The notes under the pieces were generated by a model, which worked only from the letters and a program-made list of their open reading frames with translations, made no database searches and had not been told where the DNA came from. This document shows, in pieces, positions 22,200 to 34,000 of a DNA stretch of 64,000 bases. This stretch comes from Zizania palustris (lineage: Eukaryota > Streptophyta > Magnoliopsida > Poales > Poaceae): NCBI GenBank assembly GCA_019279435.1, contig JAAALK010000081.1:26748457-26812456 (forward strand). Reading direction: 5' to 3'. A program made the position numbers and the translations under genes. Within the stretch, counting starts at the first letter, position 1, and every line of letters starts with the position of its first letter.

Positions 22200-22556
22200 G
22201 AGGTTGTAATATAATATTAGGTTCATGGATTAAAATTTAGTTTGTGTCATATCGGATGTTTGGACATCAATTTTAAACACTAAACGTAAACTAATTATAA
22301 AAATAATTATATAATCAGAGGATAATTCGCGAGACGAGTTTATTAAGCCTAATTATTAATCCATAATTAGCAAATGTTTGTTGTAGCACCACATTGTCAA
22401 ATCATGGCGTAATTAGACTTATTAGATTCGTCTCACCAATAATCCACTGATTATGGATGAGTTTTGTAAATAGTCTACATTTAATATTCCAAAATAGTAT
22501 CTAAACATTCAATGTGATAGTGACTAAAATTTAGTTCTGGTATCCAAACATCCCGT
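22200..22556. mobile_element. MITE of a common grass 'gactaaattttag' family
   Basis: A long imperfect palindrome with ends ttaaaatttagtttgtgtca / tgtgatagtgactaaaattt and inner words 'cgcgagacgag', 'cctaattattaatccataatta' and 'gattcgtctc'. Two related copies occur at 23997-24338 and about 58995-59301. It is non-coding. Confidence 0.7.
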
Positions 22557-22603
22557 ATACTACTTAAAAAAACTAATGGTGATGAGTCTGCTATTGTCAT
22601 CAC

Positions 22604-22857
22604 TCCTTATAGCAAATCAAGGGTATGTTTGGTAGAACTCTGGATTCCGAAATCCATACAAAAGTTGGAATAGAGCACTTAAGCTAGCTAGACCCTGCTC
22701 CACCACGTCAGTTCATTTTTTCTAAGTGTTTGCATTCGGATCCACTTCTCAGGAGAAGTATTTGGCTTGGCTCTAGCTTCACAGGACAAAGAAGCTAGAG
22801 CCGGAGCCTTGCCAAACTCAGCCTAAAACTCTCTAGCTTAAGGTTGTAATGCCCTTA
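22604..22857. repeat. Small repeat of TTTGGTAGA type
   Basis: Left end aagggtatgtttggtagaac and right end ttgtaatgcccttaagg look like weak inverted termini of a small MITE. The interior mentions ctctagctt twice in opposite orientations. Low support. Confidence 0.3.
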
Positions 22858-22959
22858 AGGTGCAAGATAAGAAAGACTGAACTACCCTCGCACACATTTC
22901 ATGCTAATAGTATCCTCTCTATGCAACTAGTACTATTCTAAGTAAACAGTAGTACATCG

Positions 22960-23587
22960 TAACATAGATCACCATGTCTGTCACCATTCCCTTGCCATGA
23001 AAAGTTGCAATAAAAAATTAAATTTTACAGCATGACTTTGAGTATCATATTAGGATCTGTTAATTTATTTCGATAATTTTATATTAAGAGGCTTATAATA
23101 AAATTATATTTTTGTTGCATTGTCCTAGTAACAGGCTGGCAGAAGCAGAAGCATAAGCATTAAAGAATCATGAAGCAGAAGCTGAAGCATGCAGTGATTA
23201 AGTTATTATATTCTGTCATAGTAACATCTAATTGGTTAGGGAATCTCAACAACTAACAACTGGGCATGCAGAAGCGGAAGCACTGAAGAATTTAATTGGT
23301 TATTTAATTGGTTAGGTGGTACCTACGAGAGTAATTAATTTTCTACTAGAGTACTTCCTCCATACAAATTTTTTTTACCTATTATATTTTAGTTTTTTTT
23401 AAAAATATTTTAACTAGTTTACCTAGACTCAAGTATTAAATAAGCTTCGTTTATAGCGCTAACCATGTACTCCAGTTTCATGTATGCAATAATAGTACTA
23501 TTTAATGCATTATGACGAATATAAGAGAAATTTAATGCAATAGTTGTAGTACTATTTAATGTATTGTTGGTCTTGATGCAAAAAGTA
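22960..23587. other. Intergenic, short direct repeats only
   Basis: Contains several 'agaagc(a/g)gaagc(a)' direct repeats between 23138 and 23285 and poly(A/T) stretches. No gene recognised. Confidence 0.5.
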
Positions 23588-23824
23588 AGGGCATGTACAA
23601 TCCTGAGACGACGGAACGGGTTTAAAAGTACAAGAGATAATAAAGAAATTGTATGGTATAACCCTAAGCCCCTGAATCATAAATGCAGCTAAGAGACAAT
23701 GCGTATGGATAATCGTGTAGAGACGGGATCTTCGCGAAAAGGCCGTCTCTTGTATTTTTTCAGTTAACCCCCTAGGGACCTCTCAAGAGACCACCTATTA
23801 AATGAGATTGTACACGCTCTAATG
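23588..23824. mobile_element. MITE with GGGCATGTACAATC ends
   Basis: Left end gggcatgtacaatcctgag and the reverse complement of the right end (tagagcgtgtacaatctca) form an inverted repeat. Interior inverted words 'gagacggg' and 'ccgtctct' support a fold-back MITE. It is non-coding. Confidence 0.55.
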
Positions 23825-23996
23825 GGTAGAAGATTTTTGGATGGAGGGAGTACTAAGTAGAAATTAATTAATATGTGTTTTTCATTTTGCCTTATTAAAT
23901 ATAACGTGGGAGTAAAATAGCATGAAAAATGAGAAATTAGTACTACATCAGGATATAATTATCCAAAATGCATAATAAAATACAAAATGACTTAAG

Positions 23997-24338
23997 CCCC
24001 GTTTAGCTCCACTAGGCTAAAGTTTAGCCCTGTCACATCAGACGTTCGAATGCTAATAAAAAGGATTAAACGTGAGCTAGTTAGAAAACTAATTGCAGAA
24101 CTTCCTAAGCTAATTCGCGAGATGAATATATTAAACCTAATTAGTTCATGATTTGACAATGTGGGGCTACAGTAAAATGTGCTAATGATGGATTAATTAG
24201 ACTTAATAGATTCGTCTCGTGAATTAGCCTAGGGGTTATGCAATTAGTTTTATAATTAACTCATGTTTAGTCCATCTAATTAGTATCCGATGTGACACGG
24301 ACTAAACTTTAATCTAAGGGGAGCCAAACAGCCCCTTA
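23997..24338. mobile_element. MITE, same family as 22200-22556
   Basis: Starts ccccgtttagctccactagg and ends ggggagccaaacagcccc, inverted with respect to each other. Interior words 'attcgcgagatgaat' and 'gattcgtctcgtgaatta' pair in the centre. It lies immediately upstream of the cyclase promoter region. Confidence 0.75.
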
Positions 24339-24410
24339 TTTTATGTAATTCTTCATACAAACTTAGACTTTCTTTTGTGAACCGGAGGTAGTACAGTACA
24401 TGCAGCATCC

Positions 24411-24420
24411 TATATATATA
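24411..24420 (+). promoter_or_regulatory. Possible TATA box of the cyclase gene
   Basis: The run tatatatata lies about 300 bp before the start codon at 24724 and just after a MITE border. It is the only TATA-like element in this interval with a plausible leader length. Prediction only. The corresponding position upstream of the second exon-1 copy is lost in gap 2. Confidence 0.35.
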
Positions 24421-24723
24421 GGTAAGATCCGGCTGCACCTTCTAAACCTTGTTTATTAGGAAAGATTTGGAAGTTGTTCGTGGAGTTTGGGATCACGAGA
24501 AATAACCGGTAAGATCGATAAAGGTATAATTTATCTGAAGAAGTTAAAGTTTCTGTTTTTGGTATTCTAGGTTATTTATTATGCAATTATTGAGTTTTTA
24601 CAACATATATGAATCTCGTTTACCTAAGCTTTAAATTCTAAAAATCAGAACCACACTTGGCAGATCTCGAAGCTCCCCGGCCAGCTGAGCTTAGCAAGCA
24701 ACCACCAAGCTAGCTAGCTAAGC

Positions 24724-26054
24724 ATGTGGAGGTTGAAGATAGCGAAGGAGTGTGACAGCAGCGACCCGTTGCTGCGGACGAGCAACGGTTTCCTCGGGCG
24801 GGCGGTGTGGGAGTTCGACCCCGACGCCGGCACGCCGGAGGAGCTCGCCGTGGTGGAGAGGCTCCGCCGCGACTTCACCCGCCGCCGCTTCGAGAGGAAG
24901 GAGTCGCAGGACCTCCTCCTCCGGCTGCAGGCACGCATGCATGCCATGCATTTTTCATTTCTTTTAATATATACATGTGTAATCCGTCGATCCATGCATC
25001 CATCGTATATTCGTATCTGCTCATCACTAGCTAATTGAGTCGAACATTTCACAAGCGAAAATAAAATCATCTTGCAATGCATGCATGCGTTTAGCCGCCG
25101 GCCGGCCGCTGTGTATAAGACCTAATAACGCATGCATGCATGCTATAAAAATGTAAAATAGATGTTTTTCATCGATAACTTTTTACCTGTTTGCGAAAAT
25201 AATTTTTTACGCATACGGTTAGTTCCTTAAGAGAAGTATACGTACGTGCAAAAATAAATCAGATAGTCGTGTGATATTTCTTTGGGTGTAAATTAAAAAG
25301 ACAAAATGTTCTAACATAGTGGCATGCATGCAAGTGTTTTTATTAATTTCCACCTGAATTTATATGCAAGTGGTTTTCGGGAATGGAACCTGCTGCTACC
25401 TCGAGCCTCGTGCAGATCCATTTACCAAACATTTTTTTCGTTTTTGTTGCGTCTTCAAATAAATATTTAGGCCCGGACCGATCTCGAACAAAAAAACTAC
25501 TAAGTAGAAAGTTATCCTTTTTTTTACAAAATTTCCAATTATTAAGGCTGATTTTTCTTATTTTTCTAGGAGGATTCCGTTTTTGTTTTTGTTTTTGTTT
25601 TTGCTCTTGCTCTTGCATCATTGCATGCAAGTGCATGCTGATCTGTTTACTTTCCAAGCACAAGAATTTCTAATATTGTTCAAAATTCAGTTTTGTTTTT
25701 TTCTCTTGTATGGTTACCTGTTTTTTAAAATTTTGATTTATTTTTAATTTTAATTTTTTTCTAAACACGGATATGGATATTTATTGTTACAAAACCGTAT
25801 GATTTTCATACATGATTTTGTTAACAATACCATTCTTGCATTAAACGAGGTATCCTTTTATGTTTACAGTATTCGAAATCAACCGTTCCTCGACCAGATG
25901 ATTCGACCATCGCGGTTCAAGATAATGAAGATCTTACAGAAGAAACTATATTATCTTCCGTGCGAAGAGCTCTTAATCAATTTTCGGCTTTGCAAGCACA
26001 CGATGGACATTGGCCCGGTGATTCTAGTGGGATCATGATTGTCATGCCACTCTG
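24724..26054 (+). pseudogene. Duplicate copy of cyclase exons 1 and 2
   Basis: Exon 1 (24724-24930) and exon 2 (25870-26054) repeat, with about 95% or better identity, exons 1 and 2 of the full gene (28028-28234, 29391-29576). Here exon 2 lacks one T just before the donor (185 instead of 186 bp), which breaks the frame, and two substitutions depart from the other copy (VVER for EVER, GDSSG for GDYSG). The repeated block runs from about 24646 to 26949, ends at gap 2, and starts again directly after the gap. It therefore looks like the same contig end assembled twice, possibly two alleles, rather than a real exon duplication. Two larger indels separate the copies (about 140 bp at 28836-28975 and about 90 bp near 29960-30055, both absent here). 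Confidence 0.8.
25578..25618 (+). repeat. (GTTTTT)n(GCTCTT)n simple repeat
   Basis: Hexamer run in intron 1, longer in the second copy at 29086-29138. Length differs between the two copies, as expected of a microsatellite between alleles or duplicates. Confidence 0.8.
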
Positions 26055-26259
26055 GTACGCTATATATATATATATTCAATTCTTTCCGAGTATTTAATTA
26101 TTCATTAGATGTACTAAGTGGTTTTATATATCGGTAGACTCCGTGCTATGACCTGGTTAGAAAAAGTTTAGTTTTCTTGGAACCATCAAAATCAGCTTTT
26201 CATCGACAATGCTAAAACAACCATTTGAACCCCGTCAAAGCCCGCATCGAAACTTAGAC

Positions 26260-26470
26260 CATCTCCATTGTAATTGTTATTTTTGATTTGTATTCATAGC
26301 AATAGCAAGTCTCCCTATTTTAACTGGCTTGCTATTTTGTTACTCATTCTATTGTAGAAAGTTTGGTGAGAGAAATAGCAATCCTCCTAAAATAGCAAGT
26401 CAATAGCAAGTACAATGAAAACATCTTTTAAATAATTCTTGCTATTTTTAAGGATATGTAGGATATGTGC
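26260..26470. repeat. 'Agcaagt' MITE-type repeat, first copy
   Basis: Begins gaccatctccattgtaatt and is filled with 'atagcaagt' / 'acttgctat' words, related to the clearer MITE at 31201-31550. It recurs at about 29780-29990 in the second copy of the block. Borders unclear. Confidence 0.4.
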
Positions 26471-26750
26471 TCTATTCAATGGTATAGGATGACCCCTCAT
26501 TAACATTGTATAACCTCTACCATTACATATACATATGTCCTCACCATTTTTTACAATTTATTCGCACACTTTGTCATACACAAACATAAATTTCACAAAA
26601 TGCTTAGAGACTATTCTGCTATACCAAATTCCGTTATACTCTATGAAATTCTCTTAGAAGCAAATCTAGGAAGGAGTTGTAGCTCCACCGAGTCCACTGC
26701 ACTTATTTAACTTGTAGACTAAATCTGGCGCTTGCACTTATATAAACCAG

Positions 26751-26910
26751 TGGCGGAGCTAGAGTAAAACTGAAGGGGGTGCACTGCTTTAAACGGTACA
26801 CCGAATTAAATCTAAGGGGGTGCACAAAAGGTGAAAAAATAACAATAATAACTATTTTTTTGCAGGGGTTCATAGGAACCCTCACCCCAACCTTTGGCTC
26901 CGCCCCTGTA
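26751..26910. repeat. GGCGGAGC-type repeat, copy in duplicated block
   Basis: Same family as 3623-3787: it starts agtggcggagcta, contains 'aagggggtgcac' twice and ends ttggctccgcccctg. The second copy of this block carries it at 30351-30508. Confidence 0.65.
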
Positions 26911-26949
26911 TATAACGTACCTTATTTTTCTTTGCCAAATAAACTGTGA

Positions 26950-27949
26950 NNNNNNNNNNNNNNNNNNNNNNNNNNNNNNNNNNNNNNNNNNNNNNNNNNN
27001 NNNNNNNNNNNNNNNNNNNNNNNNNNNNNNNNNNNNNNNNNNNNNNNNNNNNNNNNNNNNNNNNNNNNNNNNNNNNNNNNNNNNNNNNNNNNNNNNNNNN
27101 NNNNNNNNNNNNNNNNNNNNNNNNNNNNNNNNNNNNNNNNNNNNNNNNNNNNNNNNNNNNNNNNNNNNNNNNNNNNNNNNNNNNNNNNNNNNNNNNNNNN
27201 NNNNNNNNNNNNNNNNNNNNNNNNNNNNNNNNNNNNNNNNNNNNNNNNNNNNNNNNNNNNNNNNNNNNNNNNNNNNNNNNNNNNNNNNNNNNNNNNNNNN
27301 NNNNNNNNNNNNNNNNNNNNNNNNNNNNNNNNNNNNNNNNNNNNNNNNNNNNNNNNNNNNNNNNNNNNNNNNNNNNNNNNNNNNNNNNNNNNNNNNNNNN
27401 NNNNNNNNNNNNNNNNNNNNNNNNNNNNNNNNNNNNNNNNNNNNNNNNNNNNNNNNNNNNNNNNNNNNNNNNNNNNNNNNNNNNNNNNNNNNNNNNNNNN
27501 NNNNNNNNNNNNNNNNNNNNNNNNNNNNNNNNNNNNNNNNNNNNNNNNNNNNNNNNNNNNNNNNNNNNNNNNNNNNNNNNNNNNNNNNNNNNNNNNNNNN
27601 NNNNNNNNNNNNNNNNNNNNNNNNNNNNNNNNNNNNNNNNNNNNNNNNNNNNNNNNNNNNNNNNNNNNNNNNNNNNNNNNNNNNNNNNNNNNNNNNNNNN
27701 NNNNNNNNNNNNNNNNNNNNNNNNNNNNNNNNNNNNNNNNNNNNNNNNNNNNNNNNNNNNNNNNNNNNNNNNNNNNNNNNNNNNNNNNNNNNNNNNNNNN
27801 NNNNNNNNNNNNNNNNNNNNNNNNNNNNNNNNNNNNNNNNNNNNNNNNNNNNNNNNNNNNNNNNNNNNNNNNNNNNNNNNNNNNNNNNNNNNNNNNNNNN
27901 NNNNNNNNNNNNNNNNNNNNNNNNNNNNNNNNNNNNNNNNNNNNNNNNN
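26950..27949. other. Assembly gap 2 (exactly 1,000 N)
   Basis: A fixed-length run of N. The sequence ending at 26949 matches the sequence ending at 30547, and the sequence starting at 27950 matches 24646. The gap therefore joins two overlapping contig ends in tandem. Frames that appear to span it are artefacts. Confidence 0.98.
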
Positions 27950-28027
27950 CAGAACCACACTTGGCAGATCTCGAAGCTCCCCGGCCAGCTGAGCTTAGCA
28001 AGCAACCACCAAGCTAGCTAGCTAAGC

Positions 28028-31000
28028 ATGTGGAGGTTGAAGATAGCGAAGGAGTGTGACAGCAGCGACCCGTTGCTGCGGACGAGCAACGGTTTCCTCG
28101 GGCGGGCGGTGTGGGAGTTCGACCCCGACGCCGGCACGCCGGAGGAGCTCGCCGAGGTGGAGAGGCTCCGCCGCGACTTCACCCGCCGCCGCTTCGAGAG
28201 GAAGGAGTCGCAGGACCTCCTCCTCCGGCTGCAGGCACGCATGCATGCCATGCATTTTTCATTTCTTTTTAATATATACGTGTGTAATCCGTCGATCCAT
28301 GCATCTATCGTATATTCGTATCTGCTCATCACTAGCTAATTGAGTCGAACATTTTCACAAGCGAAAATAAAATCATCTTTGCAATGCATGCATGCATGCA
28401 TGCGTTTAGGCTTAGCCGCCGGCCGGCCGCTTTGTATAAGACCTAATAACGCATGCATGCTATAAAAATGTAAAATAGATGTTTTCATCGACAACTTTTT
28501 ACCTGTTTGCGAAAATAACTTTTTTACGCATACGGTTAGTTCCTTAAGAGAAGTATACGTACGTGCAAAAATAAATCAGATAGTCGTGTGATATTTCTTT
28601 TGGGTGTAAATTAAAAAGACAAAATGTTCTAACGTAGTGGCATGCATGCAAGTGTTTTTTATTAATTTCCACCTGAATTTATATGCATGTGGTTTTCGGG
28701 AATGGAACCTGCTGCTACCTCGAGACTCGTGCAGATCCATTTACCAAGCATTTTTTTTCGTTTTTAGTTGCGTCTTCAAATAAATATTTAGGCCCGGACC
28801 GATCTCGAACAAAAAAACTACTAAGTAGAAAGTTATAAATCTCGTCCAGATATTCGGTATAAGACAAATTTTATGATGCATCGGAAATATTGTGGACCAT
28901 TAATCTATTTTGATCCATCTATTTTGAGTTAATGGCTACAATTAAAAACGGTAATATTACTAGGAGGTAATAAGCTATCCTTTATTTTTTATAATTATTT
29001 TTTTATCCGATAGAAATTTAGTGCCACTTTTTTTACAAATTTTCCCATTATTAAGGCTGATTTTTCTTATTTTTCTAGGAGGATTCCGTTTTTGTTTTTG
29101 TCTTTGTTTTTGTTTTTGTTTTTGCTCTTGCTCTTGCATCATTGCATGCAAGTGCATGCTGATCTGTTTACTTTCCAAGCACAATAATTTCTAATATTGT
29201 TCAAAATTCAGTTTTGTTTTTTCTCTTGTATGGTTACCTGTTTTTTAAAATTTTGATTTATTTTTAATTTTAATTTTTTCTAAACACGGATATGGATATT
29301 TTACTGTTACAAAACCGTATGATTTTCATACATTGATTTTGTTAACAATACCATTCTTGCATTAAACGAGGTATCCTTTTATGTTTACAGTATTCGAAAT
29401 CAACCGTTCCTCGACCAGATGATTCGACCATCGCGGTTCAAGATAATGAAGATCTTACAGAAGAAACTATATTATCTTCCGTGCGAAGAGCTCTTAATCA
29501 ATTTTCGGCTTTGCAAGCACACGATGGACATTGGCCCGGTGATTACAGTGGGATCATGATTGTCATGCCACTCTTGGTACGCTATATATATATATTCAAT
29601 TCTTTCCGAGTATTTAATTATTCATTAGATGTACTAAGTGGTTTTATATATCGGTAGACTCCGTGCTATGACCTGGTTAGAAAAGTTTAGTTTTCTTGGA
29701 ACCATCAAAATCAGCTTTTCATCGACAATGCTAAAACAACCATTTGAACCCCGTCAAAGCCCGCATCGAAACCCTTAGACCATCCCCATTGTAATTGTTA
29801 TTTTTGACTTGTTATTCATAGCAATAGCAAGTCTCTCTATTTTAATTGACTTGCTATTTTGTTACTCACTCCATTGTAGCAAGTTTGATGAGAGAAATAA
29901 CAATCCCCCTAAAATATCAAGTACAATGAAGACATCTTTTGGATAATTCTCCTTATTTTTAAGGATAGCAAGCTGGATAGCAATTACTAATGGGTGTAAA
30001 CAATAGTACGCCCTTCCACTAAAGTAGGTTGAAAAACATGTATGCCTAATCTATGTAGGATAGGTGCTCTATTCAATAGTATAGGATGACCCCTCATTAA
30101 CATTGTATACCTCTACCATTACATATTACATATGTCCTCACCATTTTTTACAATTTATTCGCACACTTTGTCATACACAAAACATAAAATTTCACAAAAT
30201 TGCTTAGAGACTATTCTGCTATACCAAAATCCGTTATACTCTATGAAATTCTCTTAGAAGCAAATCTAGGAAGGAGTTGTAGCTCCACCGAGTCCACTGC
30301 ACTTATTTAACTTGTAGACTAAATCTGGCGCTGCACTTATATAACCAGTGGCGGAGCTAGAGTAAAACTGAAGGGGGTGCACTGCTTTAAACGGTACACC
30401 GAATTAAATCTAAGGGGGTGCACAAAAGGTGAAAAAATAACAATAATAACTATTTTTTTGCAGGGGTTCCTAGGAACCCTCACCCCAACCTTTGGCTCCG
30501 CCCCTGTATATAACGTACCCTATTTTTCTTTGCCAAATAAACTGTGAAAACACATGTCACAAACACCCCCAAGTAGCCTTGACAACTAGAGCCATTGTTA
30601 GCAAATACATATCAGGTAAGTAGTATTAAATTATATGCACCAATTAATTTTGCCGAAAAACACGTAAATGATGAAAAAGTAGATAATTTACTTTATACTT
30701 CTTTTTTTTAAATGACGATGTTGACTTTTATCACAATATTTGATTATTTATTTTATTCAAAAATCTTGTGCAAATAATATGAGAAACTCTAAAAAACTCT
30801 TTCCCCTAAATTTTAGAGATTATTACTAAAAAAAACTAGCTCTAATAGATACTCTAAAATATTTTAAAAAAACACTCTAAATCGGAGCATCTCTCATTCC
30901 CTATCCTCTTTGATCTCACTTAGAGCATGAGATGTCTTAAATTTTATTCCTTAAAATTTGATATAGGGATCATCATATTCATGTTAATCCCTAAAAACTA

Positions 31001-34000
31001 ATTTGATTTTCAACAGTTTCCTTTTCTCTATTTTTAAATAAGGAATGATAAATTAAACCTATATTTAGGATATATAAAAAGCGATTTAGGAAATGGTTTA
31101 GGATGAAGATTTGTTTAGGAGTATTGTTGGAGTCTAATTTTCCATCAAAATCTTAAATTTACATTTAGGAACCTGTATAAGAGTTCTCTTGGAGATGCTC
31201 TAAGAGCATCTCCATTATACTTGCTAGCACACTTGCTATCCCCTAAAATAGCAAGTATGCTCCAAAAAACATCTCCATTGTACTTGCTACTTGACTTGTT
31301 ATTTTAGGGGCTTGCTATTTTTCTCTCCACACTTGCTACATCTAGCAAGCCAACCAAACTTGCTATTCCATTGAGTGTTGAGTTTGTTTAATTTTTTTTT
31401 ATTTTCTTTGCATGTATATAAATTTATAGGAAGTCATTTTAACAAGTACATCGGAGTGAATAGCAAAATAGCAAGTCAATTTGAATAGAGAGGCTTGCTA
31501 TTACTATGAATAGAAAGTCAAAAATAGCAAGTACAATAGAGATGCTCTTAGACGTTATAAGAGATACAAATAAAATGAAATAAGAGATATTTAATAAGTA
31601 TATCCTCATGTTAATGATACAAAAATAAAATATAGAAAATATGATATTGAAAAACAATATTAAAAAAATGTACTGAGATTTACAAATTAAATTTTATGAA
31701 AAAGATTCTCTCTTATGAGAACAAAAAAAAACAAAACTCTCGGAGATGTTTCCAAGACAGAGAGTTGAGAGGAGCAGCCTGACTGCCCCCTGCCCCAAGC
31801 CTGCGATGTGCCCTGCTGCCGCTTGCCCCGTCTTGCCGCCGCCGCAGCCAGCGCTCGGCTGCTCCCGCCTGCCGTCGTCAGCGCCTGGCTTCCCACGCAT
31901 GCCCCCATCGCCAGCGCCCGGGTGGTCGCGCCCGCGCCCGCGCCCGCGCCTGGCGGCCATTTTGCTACGGATTTCATTGCGATTTGCTTAGTTGGTAAAT
32001 AATTTACTTTGTGGTGAGTATCTCTGGTTTGTGTTTATGTGCGGTTTGATATATTGTTCTCATATCCCGTCAATTGATTGACGACGACAGCGCAAGGTTT
32101 GTGGCAGGATTGATGCATGTTTTATGGTGATTGAAAGTTACTAGAGGCACCAATTCACTAAAAGATCATCCATTGCCAATGTGATTTAACCAATATGCTT
32201 TTAGGACATTTTTTCCAACCAAAAGTGTCAAAAGAGGTGGTTAATAATGCGGTTAAGTGCTGCTCTTGGTTTGAAATAATGCTTGTTAAGCCATTATACA
32301 TCCACAATTCCGTTCAAATTGTGACATCTTTGTAAATAAGCATGTGTTCAAGTTCTGTAGTGGTGATCTTAAACAAAATGTACACACAAAGCTAGCTTTT
32401 GGAAGTTTCACATGTTTTTTCACAAAGTCAAAAGGTGTTGTTTTAAATAGAGTAGAGTAGTACTATTGCAATCTTCTATTAATGTAAGACCATTCTATTT
32501 TGAAAAAATGATTTAAGACATTTCACAATGCCGTGACATATTATTGCTATCTTTATATACTAGAGTACTTTTTTGCACTTACCAAATTTTATACGTATAT
32601 ATTGAATTTGCGATGTTATACAAAAATTGGAGTGTGTGTGTCTATGCACACCCAGCGAAAAATCCCTAGCTACGCCACTGATTGTTGGGATTTGAATGAG
32701 GCATGCATCAAAGTCCTATTTACATTCATCACAGTGATAGTAATGCAATCTGCCATTGCCACCATTTGTTTTTCAGATATTCTCATTACATGTTACCGGC
32801 ACACTCGACGTCATCATATCACCGGAACATCGACGAGAGATATGTCGTTACATTTACAACCATCAGGCATGCTAGAGTTTACTTACAGTTTCACTCAAAA
32901 TATATTGTTTTCCAATAAAACATGTCAACTTAACCCTTTTTATAATACATCTATAACAATTTGCCTTGTAGAATGAAGATAATGGTTGGGGGACACAGAT
33001 TCTAGGACAGAGCACTATGTTTGGGTCATGCTTGAACTATGCAACATTAAAACTCCTTGGTGAGGTTGTCGATCAAAATGATGCATTATCCAAGGGGCGT
33101 GATTGGATTCTGTCTCACGGAAGTGCAACTGCAGCACCTCAATGGGCAAAGATATGGCTCTCGGTATGCATTGAAACATAATAAAATAGGCTTTTCTTTG
33201 TCATGAATATAGCTGACAGCTGAGTTAAAATGTTGGATCTGATTCCAGATCTAGAATCATTCTTTCTTTTTTTTGGCTTTGGTACATTTTTTGAACAATA
33301 CATGGCCATGATATCACAATATAATGTTTGCTTTAATCAAAAGGTCATCGGTGTGTATGATTGGTCTGGAAATAAAGCAATAATTCCTGAATTATGGATG
33401 GTACCACATTTTCTTCCAATCCATCCAGGTATGTTCTGCATTAGTACCAAGTCCCAATCAGACTTCTCATAATTTGTAATATTTTTATGTCGTCGTATAG
33501 CACTACCACTTTGATTTCACTTTGAAGAATATGGAAGCTCAATGGTAGCCTATATCACCTACTATAGCATTGCCACTGTCCCACCCTGCATCTCCATGTG
33601 TAATATTTTTATGTCGTCATACCATTTTTTTGTTTTTAACTGAATAGTTTAAGTAAAAAATTAGAATTACACCAATAATAAAGTTCTCATTTTTATTTTT
33701 TATCTTATAAAGTGAACATTCTCTTTTATAGCAAAATTTTGGTGCATTGTTCGTATGATTTACATGCCAATGGCATATCTTTATGGGAAAAAGTTTGTTG
33801 GCCCAATCACTCCAACAATATTGGAAATAAGAGAGGACCTGTATGACATACCCTACAATGAGATTGACTGGAACAAGGCCAGAAATTGCTGTGCCAAGGT
33901 TTGTTACTTACCTCTGTTCTAAAAAATATGACCTCATAGGATACGTGTAATCAAACCTCAAAATTTAAATTTAAATTATTAATGAATTCAAAATTATTAA

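Noticed and set aside
26812..28021. Long open frames through gap 2 on both strands
   Set aside because: Entirely N-derived; flanks are intron or leader sequence.
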